A DNA stretch of 64,000 nucleotides from Vulcanimicrobiota bacterium (GTDB lineage: Bacteria > Vulcanimicrobiota > Vulcanimicrobiia > Vulcanimicrobiales > Vulcanimicrobiaceae), in contig PMSI01000003.1 of NCBI GenBank assembly GCA_003168375.1, positions 682,001 to 746,000 on the forward strand, in the 5' to 3' direction. Positions 1-8,706 of the stretch are shown here, one piece after another. Each line of letters starts with the position of its first letter. Position 1 is the stretch's first letter. The notes beneath the pieces are model-generated. The model was given only the letters and a program-made list of their open reading frames with translations. It had not been told where the DNA came from and did not search any database. The translations under genes and the position numbers were made by a program.

Positions 1-492
1 GCCGAAGCGTTCGATCGCGAGCGCGTAGACGCGCGGATCGGGCTTGTACGCCCGCACCGCCTCGACCGACAACACGTCGGCCAGCAGCGCGCGCACGCCG
101 GCGTGTTCGAGCGCGGCATCCGCGGAGATCGGCGTGCCGTTCGTCAGCACCGCCAGCGGGACGCCGTGCCCGGCGAGCACGCGCAGTGCCGGCGCGACGT
201 CGCCGTACGCCGGCATCGTCCGCCAGGCTTCGACGAGAGAGGCGCGCTGCTGCACGTCGAGCGCGACCGCGCGCTGCGCGCAGGTGTGCTCGAGCGCGAG
301 CGCGGTCAGCTCGTCGAAGTCGCGATAGCGCTGCGCCAGCGATGAAAGAAACGCGTACTCGAGCTGTTTTCGGCGCCAGTCCGCCACGAACGCGGGCGCG
401 TCGCCCACACCCGCGGCGTCGACGTGCACGGCCATCGACTCGATCGTCAGGATCGTGCCGTAGAGATCGAAGACGACGGCGGCGGCGGCCAT
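1..492 (-). CDS. Haloacid dehalogenase type II-like HAD hydrolase (3' end outside window)
   Basis: Leftward gene starting at ATG 490-492; the last codons lie beyond the window edge. The visible 164 residues begin with the HAD motif I FDLYGT (catalytic Asp near residue 8), followed by a helical cap and motif II in VLTNGT. A KPDPRVY segment matches the Lys motif of (S)-2-haloacid dehalogenases. Family members hydrolyse 2-haloacids or small phosphate esters in the cytosol. The substrate here cannot be read from sequence. It starts two bases after the stop of the neighbouring YqeG-like gene, so both are probably one transcript. Confidence 0.85.
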   Translation of the reverse strand, partial: MAAAAVVFDLYGTILTIESMAVHVDAAGVGDAPAFVADWRRKQLEYAFLSSLAQRYRDFDELTALALEHTCAQRAVALDVQQRASLVEAWRTMPAYGDVAPALRVLAGHGVPLAVLTNGTPISADAALEHAGVRALLADVLSVEAVRAYKPDPRVYALAIERFG

Positions 493-494
493 CG

Positions 495-977
495 CTACGT
501 CCGTCCCGCGATCGTACGTTCGAGGAAGCGCAGCACGCGGGTCAGCGGGAAATCGCGCTCGACGAGCGGTTTCGTCAGGATCGTGCGCAGCCCGACGAGC
601 TTGGCGCCGAGCACGTCGGTGAAGAGCTGGTCGCCGATGACGATCGTCGCGCCGCGCGGCGTGCCGAGCAGCTTGAGCGCCCGCAGGAACGCGAACGGCA
701 GCGGTTTGAGCGCGTTCGGGACGACCGGAATCCCGAGCTGCGCGCCGACCGACGCGACCCGTTCGGTGAAGTTGTTCGAGACCAGCACGAGGGCGAAGCC
801 GCGGTCCCGGGCGCCGGCGACCCATTCGGCGACGCCAGGCGCCAATTCGGGCCGGCGATAGGCGCAAACGGTGTTGTCCAGGTCGACGACGATCCCGCGG
901 ACGCCCGTCTCGGCCAGCAGGTCGAGCGAGACAGCGGTGAGCGTCTCGGCGTGATGGTCGGCCCGGAACCTCTCCAC
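495..977 (-). CDS. YqeG family HAD IIIA-type phosphatase
   Basis: About 160 residues, the usual YqeG length, if the GTG at 975-977 is the start. The frame is open to 1079, but that extension has no YqeG-like sequence. Motif I is VDLDNT (Asp near residues 32 and 34), motif II is VSNN, and GDQLFTD provides the motif IV acid. YqeG proteins are small HAD phosphatases often next to ribosome-assembly genes; their substrate is not established. It is the first gene of a leftward pair with the downstream HAD hydrolase and is divergent from nrdJ. Confidence 0.85.
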   Translation of the reverse strand: MERFRADHHAETLTAVSLDLLAETGVRGIVVDLDNTVCAYRRPELAPGVAEWVAGARDRGFALVLVSNNFTERVASVGAQLGIPVVPNALKPLPFAFLRALKLLGTPRGATIVIGDQLFTDVLGAKLVGLRTILTKPLVERDFPLTRVLRFLERTIAGRT

Positions 978-1100
978 GCTATCCCCGGTTCCGTCCACAG
1001 CCCGCTCACCCCGCTCGCAGCGAGTGCACATGGCCTGCTTGCCACCCTCCACAGAAAAGAAAAAGTCGTCCCCGCCCATTCACAAGGTCCCTGGATCGCA

Positions 1101-1148
1101 GTACAATATCTAGTACATCCCGGCGGGAATAGGCACAAGCGATTGTAC
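1101..1148 (+). promoter_or_regulatory. Tandem NrdR-type boxes upstream of nrdJ
   Basis: Two 16-bp dyads lie 32 bp apart start to start: GTACAATATCTAGTAC at 1101-1116 and GCACAAGCGATTGTAC at 1133-1148. The first follows the core of the NrdR consensus (C-W-A-T-A-T-N-T-W-G). The second keeps the outer ACAA/TTGT arms but not the central AT run. Paired boxes about three helical turns apart before a ribonucleotide reductase gene are the classic NrdR repressor arrangement. The nrdJ start is 107 bp downstream. The rest of the 978-1255 gap shows no gene. Confidence 0.65.
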
Positions 1149-1255
1149 CCAAGCCCGTTCTGGGGCGTGCTAGGGATTGACGAGATCGAACAGACGTTCG
1201 ATAATTTCTGGTCCCCGCACACCGCTTTCACCGCGACCAAGAGGACGCAGCCGGC

Positions 1256-4200
1256 ATGAAGTTCTCGCGCACCTATTCCGCCCCCGGCGAACCCTACGCC
1301 GGAATCGATTTCGAGCCGCGAACCTCGCGGATCGCCAACCCCGACGGCAAGGTCGTTTTCGAGCTGAAGGACATCGAGATTCCGACCGGCTGGAGCCAGG
1401 TCGCGACCGATATTCTCGCTCAGAAGTACTTCCGCAAGGCCGGCGTGCCGGATGCGCTCGTACGCGTCCCTGAAGACGGCGTACCCGAGTGGCTGTGGCG
1501 CTCCGAACCCGCGTCCGACGCGAAGTTCGTCGGCGAAACCGACGCCCGCCAAGTGTTCCATCGCCTTGCCGGCTGCTGGACCTACTGGGGCTTCAAGCAC
1601 GACTATTTCGACAACGAGTTCGAAGCGCGCGCCTATTACGACGAGATGTGCGCGATGCTCGCCCGCCAGATCGGTGCCCCTAACTCACCACAATGGTTTA
1701 ACACGGGCCTGCACTGGGCGTATGGGATCTCGGGCCCGGCTCAAGGCCACTACTACATCGACCCCAAGACCACCCAGCTTATGGAGTCCACGTCCGCGTA
1801 CGAGCACCCAGCTCCGCACGCGTGCCTTCCGTATAGAGCGCTTGTCTCGACGCCCGATGGTCCGGTCCCAATCGGCGAGATCGTCGAGCGGAATCTCATT
1901 GGACTAGCGGTGTACGACATGGCTGGTACGACGAACGTGCTCGCCGTGAAGCACAACGGCGTCAAGCGCGTCGTGCGTGTTCGGCTCGCCGGTGATAAGT
2001 CGATCGAAGCGACGGCCGATCACATCGTGCTCGCTCGGCGCTCGCCGGACCACGCGTATCAATGGCTCGGCGCCGGTGATCTCGGCCAAGGCTGGTACGT
2101 CATCGAGCGCAGCGACTTCGTGATGTCGTTCGCCCAACGCACCGCGGCATTCGATGCGCGAGCCGGCTCGATGCGAACCCTTGAAGCGCCGCCAAAGCAC
2201 GACCTGCTCGGGACGGTCGACGTTCGAGTGCTCGGCGTCGACCATGTCGGATTCGAAGATGTCTACGACATCGAGACCGAGTCGCATACATTTCTCACGA
2301 ACGACATTGTCGTTCACAACTGCTTCATTCAGAGCGTGAGCGACGATCTCGTCAATGAGGGCGGCATCATGGACCTGTGGGTTCGTGAAGCGCGCATTTT
2401 TAAGTACGGAAGCGGCACGGGCTCAGACTTCTCCAACATTCGAGGCGAAGGCGAAAAGCTGTCCGGCGGGGGCACCTCATCAGGATTGATGTCGTTCCTG
2501 AAGGTCGGCGATCGCGCTGCCGGTGCGATCAAGTCCGGCGGCACGACGCGGCGCGCTGCAAAGATGTGCGTTCTCAAGCTTGACCACCCTGACATCGAAG
2601 AGTTCATCACGTGGAAGGTGACGGAGGAGCAGAAAGTCTCAGACCTGGTCGCCGGTTCGATCACGTGCGAGAAGCACTTGAACGCGATCATGAAGGCCGC
2701 CACCGACGCGAAAGTGCCGGAATCAGCGCGCCTCGACCCAACGTACAACACCGGGCTGAAGGCCGCGATGCGTGCGGCGTTGGGCGCCGGAATCCCGCCG
2801 GCGAACATCCAGTACGCGCTCGACTACGCCAAGCAAGGCTACAAAGAGCTGAAGATCGAGACGTACGACACGAACTGGGATTCGAAGGCGTACGGAACCG
2901 TTTCCGGCCAGAACTCGAACAACTCGGTCCGCATCCCGAACGAGTTTTTCGCGCGCCTCGACGCCGGACAGACGTGGGATCTCATCCGGCGAACCGACGG
3001 CCGCGTCCATAAGACGTCGCCCGCCGCCGACCTCTGGGAAAAGATCGGTCTCGCTGCATGGCAGTGCGCGGATCCCGGCGTGCAGTACGACACGACGCTC
3101 AACGAGTGGCACACGTGCCCGGTTGATGGGCGTATCAATGCCTCTAATCCGTGCGTCACTGCCGATACAGTGGTCGCGACTGCAGAGGGCGCGAAACTAG
3201 TTCGAGATCTGGTTGGCAAGCCGTTCCGCGCAGTTGTTGACGGTAACGCGTTTGATTCCGATACTCGCGGCTTCTATTCGACTGGAATAAAGCCGGTGTT
3301 CCGACTCGTGGCAAAAGACGAGACAACGCTCCTACGCGTCACCGGAAACCATAAGATCCTGACGATCCAGGACGATGGCTCCGAAGTCTGGCGTACCGTC
3401 GATGAGCTCCAGAGCGGCCAACGGATCGCGCTGCACGACGACGTCGCCGGCGGACATCCGCGCGTCGAAGCGATGCGGAGCCGTAATCTTGTCGGACAAC
3501 GTCCGGGAGTTACCGCAACGACCGCACCATCGAATCGCCGTGCATCGCTGGCGCTGTCGCGGCCGTACGTCGAGCTCGCAGCGAAGATTCCGGACGGCAT
3601 GGAAGAGGTTTTCGATTGCACGATCCCGCGGAAGTCCGCGTTCGATGCAAATGGACTCTATGTCCATAATTGTTCAGAGTACGTTTTCCTAGATGACACG
3701 GCATGCAACCTTGCTTCGCTTAACTTAGCAACCTTTCTCGACGAAGCGGGGCACTTCGACGCGCGCAAGTTCGCCAATGCCTGCCGCATCTGGACGTTCA
3801 CGCTCGAGATCAGCGTCCTTATGGCGCAGTTCCCGAGCGCCGAGATCGCGCGGCGTTCGTACATGTACCGCACGCTCGGCCTTGGCTACGCGAATATGGG
3901 CACGCTGCTGATGCAGCTCGGCCTTCCGTACGATTCCGAGGAAGGCTTCGGATGGTGTGCCGCGATCTCGGCACTGATGACGGGGATGGCGTACAAGACG
4001 TCGGCCGAGATGGCGCGCGAGCTCGGGCCGTTCCCCGGTTACGATCGCAACGCCGAGCACATGGGTCGCGTGCTCCGCAATCACCGTCGCGCTGCGTATG
4101 CGGTGCCGGCGAACGAGTACGAAGAACTCACCGTCACGCCAACCACGCACCAGCCGACGCTCTTCACTCAGGAGACGTGGGCGCTGGCGCGCTCGACGTG

Positions 4201-7123
4201 GGACAACGCGCTCGCGATCGGCGAAGTCGCCGGCTACCGCAACGCGCAAGTCACGTGCATTGCACCGACTGGCTGTCTCGTGGGCAACTCGCTCGTCTCG
4301 ACTGATCGTGGGCTCATGCGCCTGAACCGGCTCGGTAACGCCGACGGCGAAAAATGGCAAGACGTCGCTTTCCGAGTGTTGACCGACGATGGCGAGCAGC
4401 GTGCGACGAAATTCTTCGTCAACGGTGTCGAGCCCACTCGGCGCATCACGACCGCCAGCGGCTACGTGATTCAGGGCACACCAACGCATCGCATCAAGGT
4501 CATCGATTCGGAAACTGGCGACCTCCGCTGGAAGCGCTTCGCTGAGGTTTCATCGGACGATGTTGTGGCGTTGTCGATGGGAACACTCGCTGGCGAACCG
4601 CAACGGGTCAACTTGCCTCCCCTTGGCGAGGAGTACTGGACCGCGGACTTCACGACGCGCGTCCCCCGCAATGTCACGCCTGAGCTGGCCGAGCTCGTCG
4701 GCTACTTTATGGGCGACGGTTCGCTCCATGCCAAGGGACTGCGGTTCTGCATCGCTCGCGATGACCAGGACGTACTTCACCACCTGGCCACTACGATTCG
4801 CACATTGTTCGGCATCGAGCCGATCACAACGTCGAAGGAAGGCTACATCGAGCTCGCTGCAAACTCCGTCTCCCTGACGCTTTGGTGGGAAGCCTGCGGC
4901 TTTGCCAAGCTATCACCCTCCCAGGATCACCGCGGCAAGGGCTACGTTGCCCGCGTGCCGGACGCGATTCTCGCGACGAACGATCCCGCAGTTTATGGCG
5001 CCTTCGTTCGCGGTGTCTTCGAGGCCGATGGAACGGTTACGAACGACGCTGCCTGTTGGTCGACCGTGACCAAGACGTTCAGCGAGGACGTCAAGAGCGT
5101 GATGCTGGCCCTCGGCATCCCGACCTCGAGCAAGGTGACGACGACGGGTTGGGGTCAGAGCGACTGCCATATCTTGCGCGTCCGCACTGCGTCCTATGCG
5201 ACCACGTTCATCTCACAAGTAGGCTTCATCGGCGCTCGCAAGCGCGACGCCGTCAAAGCCTGCGATCTGCCGCAGGGAACCAAAGGCGATCAGGTCTTCC
5301 TCCCCGATCCGCTCATCCGCGAACTCGTCCCGACCAGCAGCGATCTGTACGCCCGCACGCAGCTATATCGGCATCGCCATGATGGTGCCGTTAGCCGAGC
5401 TACCGCGACGGCGCTGCTCGAACGAACGGAACATCCGCGCATCGCCTCGGCGTTGCAGTTCTTCTACGACGCCGTCGCGTCGAACGAAGACGGTGGCGAA
5501 CAGCTTACGTATGACCTGTCGGTTCCGGCGAACGTCACATACATCGCCAACGGTTTCATCTCGCACAATACGATCGGCCTGGTGATGGATTGTGACACGA
5601 CTGGGATCGAGCCGGACTTCGCGTTGGTGAAGTTCAAGAAACTCGCCGGTGGCGGTTACTTCAAGATCGTCAATCAGTCGGTTGAGCCGGCGCTACGCCG
5701 CCTCGGCTACAACAACGAGCAGATCGCGGCTATCGAGACGTTCGCCAAGGGCACGAACACGCTCGAAGGCACGCCGCACATCAACAAGGCGACGCTCAAG
5801 GCGAAGGGCTTCGACGATGAAGCCGTAGCCAAGATCGAATCGCAACTGCTTGGCGCGTTCGAGATCGGCTTCGTCTTCAACCAGCACGTGCTGGGCGAGG
5901 AGTTCTGCCGCGAAAAACTTGGCATGACGACCGAACAGCTCGCCGACTGGAACCACTCGATCCTGAAAGACACGCTGGGCTTCAGCCAATCGCAGATCGA
6001 GGAAGCCTCCGACGTGATCTGCGGCCGGATGACGCTCGAAGGCGCACCGTTCCTCAAGGACGAGCACCTGCCGGTGTTCGACTGCGCGACACCGTGCGGC
6101 AAGCACGGCGCGCGGTTCATCCGCCCGCTGGCGCACGTCGACATGATGGCTGCCGCACAGCCCTTCGTTTCCGGAGCAATCTCCAAAACAATAAATCTCC
6201 CACAAACAGCGACGATCGCGGACGTCAAAGAAGCGTATCGCTACTCGTGGGAAAAGATGATCAAGGCGGTCGCGCTGTACCGCGACGGCTCGAAGCTCTC
6301 GCAGCCGCTTGCGGCGAGCTACGATGTCGGCGCCGGCGACGACGAGCTCGACCAGCCGCAGGTCGCCTACGAAGGCCCGATCCAAATTGCGGAACGCGTC
6401 GTGTACCGGTACATCGCGAAGCGCCGGCGTATGCCGGACCGCCGCGGCGGCTACACGCAAAAGGCCGTCATCGGAGGACACAAAGTCTATCTCCGTACGG
6501 GCGAGTACGACGACAAGTCGATCGGCGAGATCTTCATCGACATGCACAAGGAGGGCGCCGCCTTCCGCAGCCTGATGAACAACTTCGCGATCGCGGTGTC
6601 GCTCGGGCTGCAGCACGGTGTCCCGCTCGAGGAATACGTGGACGCCTTCACGTTCACGCGCTTCGAGCCGAACGGCCCCGTCGTCGGGCACGCGAACATC
6701 AAGATGGCGACGTCGATCCTCGACTACATCTTCCGTGAGCTCGCCGTGAGCTATCTCGGCCGCTACGACCTCGCGCAGGTGCAGCCGTCGCAGGCACTCG
6801 ACGCAATGGGGCCTGAACCGGAGTACGTCGGCGAGGAAGACAGCGGCGAGGTCCACATCGTCGCGACCGCCCTGCCGCCGAAGGCCGGATCACCGAGCGC
6901 TCCCGCTCTTCCCACGCGCATACCGGAACCGGTCGGTGCGGTTGCATCGGCACCCGTCGCCGGCGGCGCCGCGAAAGGCCAGATCGTCGCCGCGAAGACG
7001 CGCGAGTCAATCGCGAAGGGCTACAGCGGCGACGCTTGTACGCAATGCGGTGGCTTCACGCTCGTCCGCAACGGCACGTGCCTGAAGTGCGACAGCTGCG
7101 GCACCACGAGCGGCTGTTCGTAA
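1256..7123 (+). CDS. nrdJ: Adenosylcobalamin-dependent (class II) ribonucleoside-diphosphate reductase carrying three inteins
   Basis: The 1955-residue ORF reduces to about 1184 residues after removing three inteins (residues 190-355, 633-805, 1007-1438). The mature enzyme would make deoxyribonucleotides using a B12-generated thiyl radical. The extein keeps the first redox Cys in PHAC-FIQSV, the NPC-SE radical-cysteine loop (Asn, Cys, Glu), the [12 protein letters not shown] partner Cys and the APTG-TIG phosphate loop. Its C-terminus is a zinc-ribbon-like Cys-rich tail with CTQC, CDSC and TSGCS. ATG 1256 follows an AAGAGGA ribosome-binding site. The gene stands alone behind NrdR-type boxes and ends in a strong hairpin terminator. 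Confidence 0.97.
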   Translation: MKFSRTYSAPGEPYAGIDFEPRTSRIANPDGKVVFELKDIEIPTGWSQVATDILAQKYFRKAGVPDALVRVPEDGVPEWLWRSEPASDAKFVGETDARQVFHRLAGCWTYWGFKHDYFDNEFEARAYYDEMCAMLARQIGAPNSPQWFNTGLHWAYGISGPAQGHYYIDPKTTQLMESTSAYEHPAPHACLPYRALVSTPDGPVPIGEIVERNLIGLAVYDMAGTTNVLAVKHNGVKRVVRVRLAGDKSIEATADHIVLARRSPDHAYQWLGAGDLGQGWYVIERSDFVMSFAQRTAAFDARAGSMRTLEAPPKHDLLGTVDVRVLGVDHVGFEDVYDIETESHTFLTNDIVVHNCFIQSVSDDLVNEGGIMDLWVREARIFKYGSGTGSDFSNIRGEGEKLSGGGTSSGLMSFLKVGDRAAGAIKSGGTTRRAAKMCVLKLDHPDIEEFITWKVTEEQKVSDLVAGSITCEKHLNAIMKAATDAKVPESARLDPTYNTGLKAAMRAALGAGIPPANIQYALDYAKQGYKELKIETYDTNWDSKAYGTVSGQNSNNSVRIPNEFFARLDAGQTWDLIRRTDGRVHKTSPAADLWEKIGLAAWQCADPGVQYDTTLNEWHTCPVDGRINASNPCVTADTVVATAEGAKLVRDLVGKPFRAVVDGNAFDSDTRGFYSTGIKPVFRLVAKDETTLLRVTGNHKILTIQDDGSEVWRTVDELQSGQRIALHDDVAGGHPRVEAMRSRNLVGQRPGVTATTAPSNRRASLALSRPYVELAAKIPDGMEEVFDCTIPRKSAFDANGLYVHNCSEYVFLDDTACNLASLNLATFLDEAGHFDARKFANACRIWTFTLEISVLMAQFPSAEIARRSYMYRTLGLGYANMGTLLMQLGLPYDSEEGFGWCAAISALMTGMAYKTSAEMARELGPFPGYDRNAEHMGRVLRNHRRAAYAVPANEYEELTVTPTTHQPTLFTQETWALARSTWDNALAIGEVAGYRNAQVTCIAPTGCLVGNSLVSTDRGLMRLNRLGNADGEKWQDVAFRVLTDDGEQRATKFFVNGVEPTRRITTASGYVIQGTPTHRIKVIDSETGDLRWKRFAEVSSDDVVALSMGTLAGEPQRVNLPPLGEEYWTADFTTRVPRNVTPELAELVGYFMGDGSLHAKGLRFCIARDDQDVLHHLATTIRTLFGIEPITTSKEGYIELAANSVSLTLWWEACGFAKLSPSQDHRGKGYVARVPDAILATNDPAVYGAFVRGVFEADGTVTNDAACWSTVTKTFSEDVKSVMLALGIPTSSKVTTTGWGQSDCHILRVRTASYATTFISQVGFIGARKRDAVKACDLPQGTKGDQVFLPDPLIRELVPTSSDLYARTQLYRHRHDGAVSRATATALLERTEHPRIASALQFFYDAVASNEDGGEQLTYDLSVPANVTYIANGFISHNTIGLVMDCDTTGIEPDFALVKFKKLAGGGYFKIVNQSVEPALRRLGYNNEQIAAIETFAKGTNTLEGTPHINKATLKAKGFDDEAVAKIESQLLGAFEIGFVFNQHVLGEEFCREKLGMTTEQLADWNHSILKDTLGFSQSQIEEASDVICGRMTLEGAPFLKDEHLPVFDCATPCGKHGARFIRPLAHVDMMAAAQPFVSGAISKTINLPQTATIADVKEAYRYSWEKMIKAVALYRDGSKLSQPLAASYDVGAGDDELDQPQVAYEGPIQIAERVVYRYIAKRRRMPDRRGGYTQKAVIGGHKVYLRTGEYDDKSIGEIFIDMHKEGAAFRSLMNNFAIAVSLGLQHGVPLEEYVDAFTFTRFEPNGPVVGHANIKMATSILDYIFRELAVSYLGRYDLAQVQPSQALDAMGPEPEYVGEEDSGEVHIVATALPPKAGSPSAPALPTRIPEPVGAVASAPVAGGAAKGQIVAAKTRESIAKGYSGDACTQCGGFTLVRNGTCLKCDSCGTTSGCS
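1823..2320 (+). other. Mini-intein 1 of NrdJ (166 aa, no endonuclease)
   Basis: Starts with Cys ([13 protein letters not shown], block A), has a block B TADH motif, and ends in VVHN just before an extein Cys. That +1 Cys lies in the CFIQSV motif, the equivalent of the redox-active Cys225 of E. coli NrdA. At 166 residues there is room only for the Hint splicing domain, and no LAGLIDADG motif is visible. All residues needed for self-splicing (Cys1, block B His, terminal His-Asn, Cys+1) are present, so it is probably active. Confidence 0.92.
3152..3670 (+). other. Mini-intein 2 of NrdJ (173 aa, no endonuclease)
   Basis: Begins [13 protein letters not shown], has block B TGNH and ends GLYVHN directly before the Cys of NPC-SE. 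That Cys corresponds to the thiyl-radical Cys439 of E. coli NrdA, so the residue that carries catalysis also serves as the +1 splicing nucleophile. The 173-residue length indicates a Hint-only mini-intein. Third-position A/T codons look somewhat more common than in the surrounding extein, by eye. Confidence 0.92.
4274..5569 (+). other. Full-length intein 3 of NrdJ with LAGLIDADG homing endonuclease (432 aa)
   Basis: Inserted between Gly and Thr of the APTG-TIG loop that binds substrate phosphate. It starts with Cys ([13 protein letters not shown]), has block B TPTH, and ends FISHN before Thr+1. The central part carries two LAGLIDADG-type dodecapeptides, [11 protein letters not shown] and [12 protein letters not shown], each with the acidic residue expected in the metal site, so the homing endonuclease looks intact. 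Unlike the two mini-inteins it should still be able to spread into intein-free alleles. Confidence 0.93.
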
Positions 7124-7188
7124 AACGTTCCGGTGTAACATAATACGTTACAGCGTCGGAGCCGCCCAGCGCTCTGCCGGTACGCGCA

Positions 7189-7215
7189 AAGAGAGGCCAT
7201 AACCTGGCCTCTCTT
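7189..7215 (+). terminator. Hairpin terminator of nrdJ
   Basis: Perfect 11-bp inverted repeat AAGAGAGGCCA / TGGCCTCTCTT around a five-base loop, 65 bp after the nrdJ stop. It is followed by CTCGTGTTCTT rather than a clean U-tract. It separates the housekeeping gene from the recombinase unit. Confidence 0.75.
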
Positions 7216-7271
7216 CTCGTGTTCTTACGCGCAGAAGGGGTTGTTACAATGTCTCATTAAACGTTACCCTC

Positions 7272-8384
7272 GTGGATGACGGTAAACACGATGACAAGCA
7301 CGTGACGGCCCACGATCTCCTGCCGTCCGATGTCGGGCTATTGCACCCGGAACAACATGTGTTTGAGGCGATGATCGAAGGATGGGGACGCCAGCAGCGT
7401 AGCCGTCAGCTAAAGCAGTCAGTGATCGAATCGAGAATCGCGCTCATTCGCGCCTTCGGACGCCACGCGGAACGATATCCCTGGCAATGGAATCCGGAAG
7501 ATCTCGAGTTCTACACCTCGCGTTGCTCAGAAGCCGGAAATCGATACTCAACGATTCGCGGAAAGCAAAATTCTATCAGGCAATTTTGCGAGTACATAAC
7601 GGATCCGCGGTACTCTTGGGTAACCCTCTGCGTCGACCGGTTCGGCTCCGCTCCCCAGCAGATTTGCCATGAATGGAATACGGTCGGCCACAACTCTGAC
7701 TATGAAGGCGACCCTGCGCGGCGTCCCCTTACAGCCTCGGAACTTGAAACACTCTTCGCCTGCGCTGATGATCGTGTGGATAAGATCCGCCGGCGAAGGC
7801 GTAAAGGCAGCCTCGCAGCATTCCGATCGAGCGCCTTCTACAAGGTCGTTTATTCTTTCGGCCTTCGCAACAGGGAGGCTTGCTTCATCGAGCTCGCTGA
7901 TTTTCTCCCGAACCCAGACCATAGCAAATATCGCTCGTTCGGCTCGTTACATGTTCGCTACGGTAAATCCGCTCATGGCGGACCGCCTCGACGTCGACTT
8001 GTCTATCTTCTACCGGAACTCGACTGGATCATCGACGTGCTTGCGCAGTATTTCTCCGAAATCCGACCCATCTTCAACCCCGGGCGCCTTCCGTATGTGT
8101 TCCTTACCGATCGCCACGGGCGCTTGAATCCGAAGCGCGTCGCCGAAGACTTTGCAGATCTTGTGCAAGAGGCGAACCTGCCGACGGCACTCGATCTACA
8201 TTGCTTGCGACATACGTACGCAACGCATATGGCTGAATGGGGATACGACGAGTATTTTCGACAGAAGCAGCTCGGACACGCATACGGTTCCTCGACGGGA
8301 ATCTACACTCATCTCGGCAGCGACTTCAAACGAAGCGCCATCCGCCTGGCACTCGCACGTGTCTACGGGGACTTCAAGCAATGA
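7272..8384 (+). CDS. Tyrosine-type site-specific recombinase/integrase
   Basis: A 370-residue protein with an N-terminal SAM-like core-binding region and a C-terminal catalytic domain. Visible catalytic residues are Arg199 (GLRNRE), Lys232, His310 and Arg313 (HCLRHTYATH), His336 (QLGH) and the nucleophile Tyr345 (IYTHLG). This full set indicates an active phage-integrase-fold recombinase that cuts and rejoins DNA through a 3'-phosphotyrosine. The start is a GTG at 7272. Its stop overlaps the next gene's start (ATGA), which makes it the first member of a coupled three-gene recombinase unit. Confidence 0.93.
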   Translation: MDDGKHDDKHVTAHDLLPSDVGLLHPEQHVFEAMIEGWGRQQRSRQLKQSVIESRIALIRAFGRHAERYPWQWNPEDLEFYTSRCSEAGNRYSTIRGKQNSIRQFCEYITDPRYSWVTLCVDRFGSAPQQICHEWNTVGHNSDYEGDPARRPLTASELETLFACADDRVDKIRRRRRKGSLAAFRSSAFYKVVYSFGLRNREACFIELADFLPNPDHSKYRSFGSLHVRYGKSAHGGPPRRRLVYLLPELDWIIDVLAQYFSEIRPIFNPGRLPYVFLTDRHGRLNPKRVAEDFADLVQEANLPTALDLHCLRHTYATHMAEWGYDEYFRQKQLGHAYGSSTGIYTHLGSDFKRSAIRLALARVYGDFKQ

Positions 8385-8701
8385 CGAAAAAGATGGCGGC
8401 TCGGTGGCTCCTTCGCATCCGCCTGGCGGAGCGCGGCATCTTTAATACGACCGACCTGATGCCACATCTAGAAGAGCGAGGTGTTAAATTATCCCGGATG
8501 CAGGTCTATCGCCTCGTCACCGAGGAGCCGATCCGCGTCTCAATGGACCACATCGCGGCGCTCTGCGACATTTTATCGTGCACGCCGTCGGACCTCATCG
8601 AGGTTGTCCCGGAAGCACGGCCGACACGGCGCGCCGCCAACGAGCGCGGGACCCTTCCAAGTGGTATCAAGCCGGTTCGCGCGCGCCTTCATAAGCGATA
8701 G
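8381..8701 (+). CDS. Xre/Cro-type helix-turn-helix regulator
   Basis: A 106-residue protein from ATG 8381, overlapping the integrase stop by 4 nt. Residues from LSRMQVYRLVTEE onward match an HTH_26/Xre-type DNA-binding domain, including the characteristic ALCDILSCTPSDLIEV. The remainder is a basic Arg/Lys-rich tail. Sandwiched between two recombinase-like genes, it probably regulates the unit or acts as a directionality factor; the latter is inference. Confidence 0.85.
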   Translation: MTKKMAARWLLRIRLAERGIFNTTDLMPHLEERGVKLSRMQVYRLVTEEPIRVSMDHIAALCDILSCTPSDLIEVVPEARPTRRAANERGTLPSGIKPVRARLHKR

Positions 8702-8706
8702 CGGAA

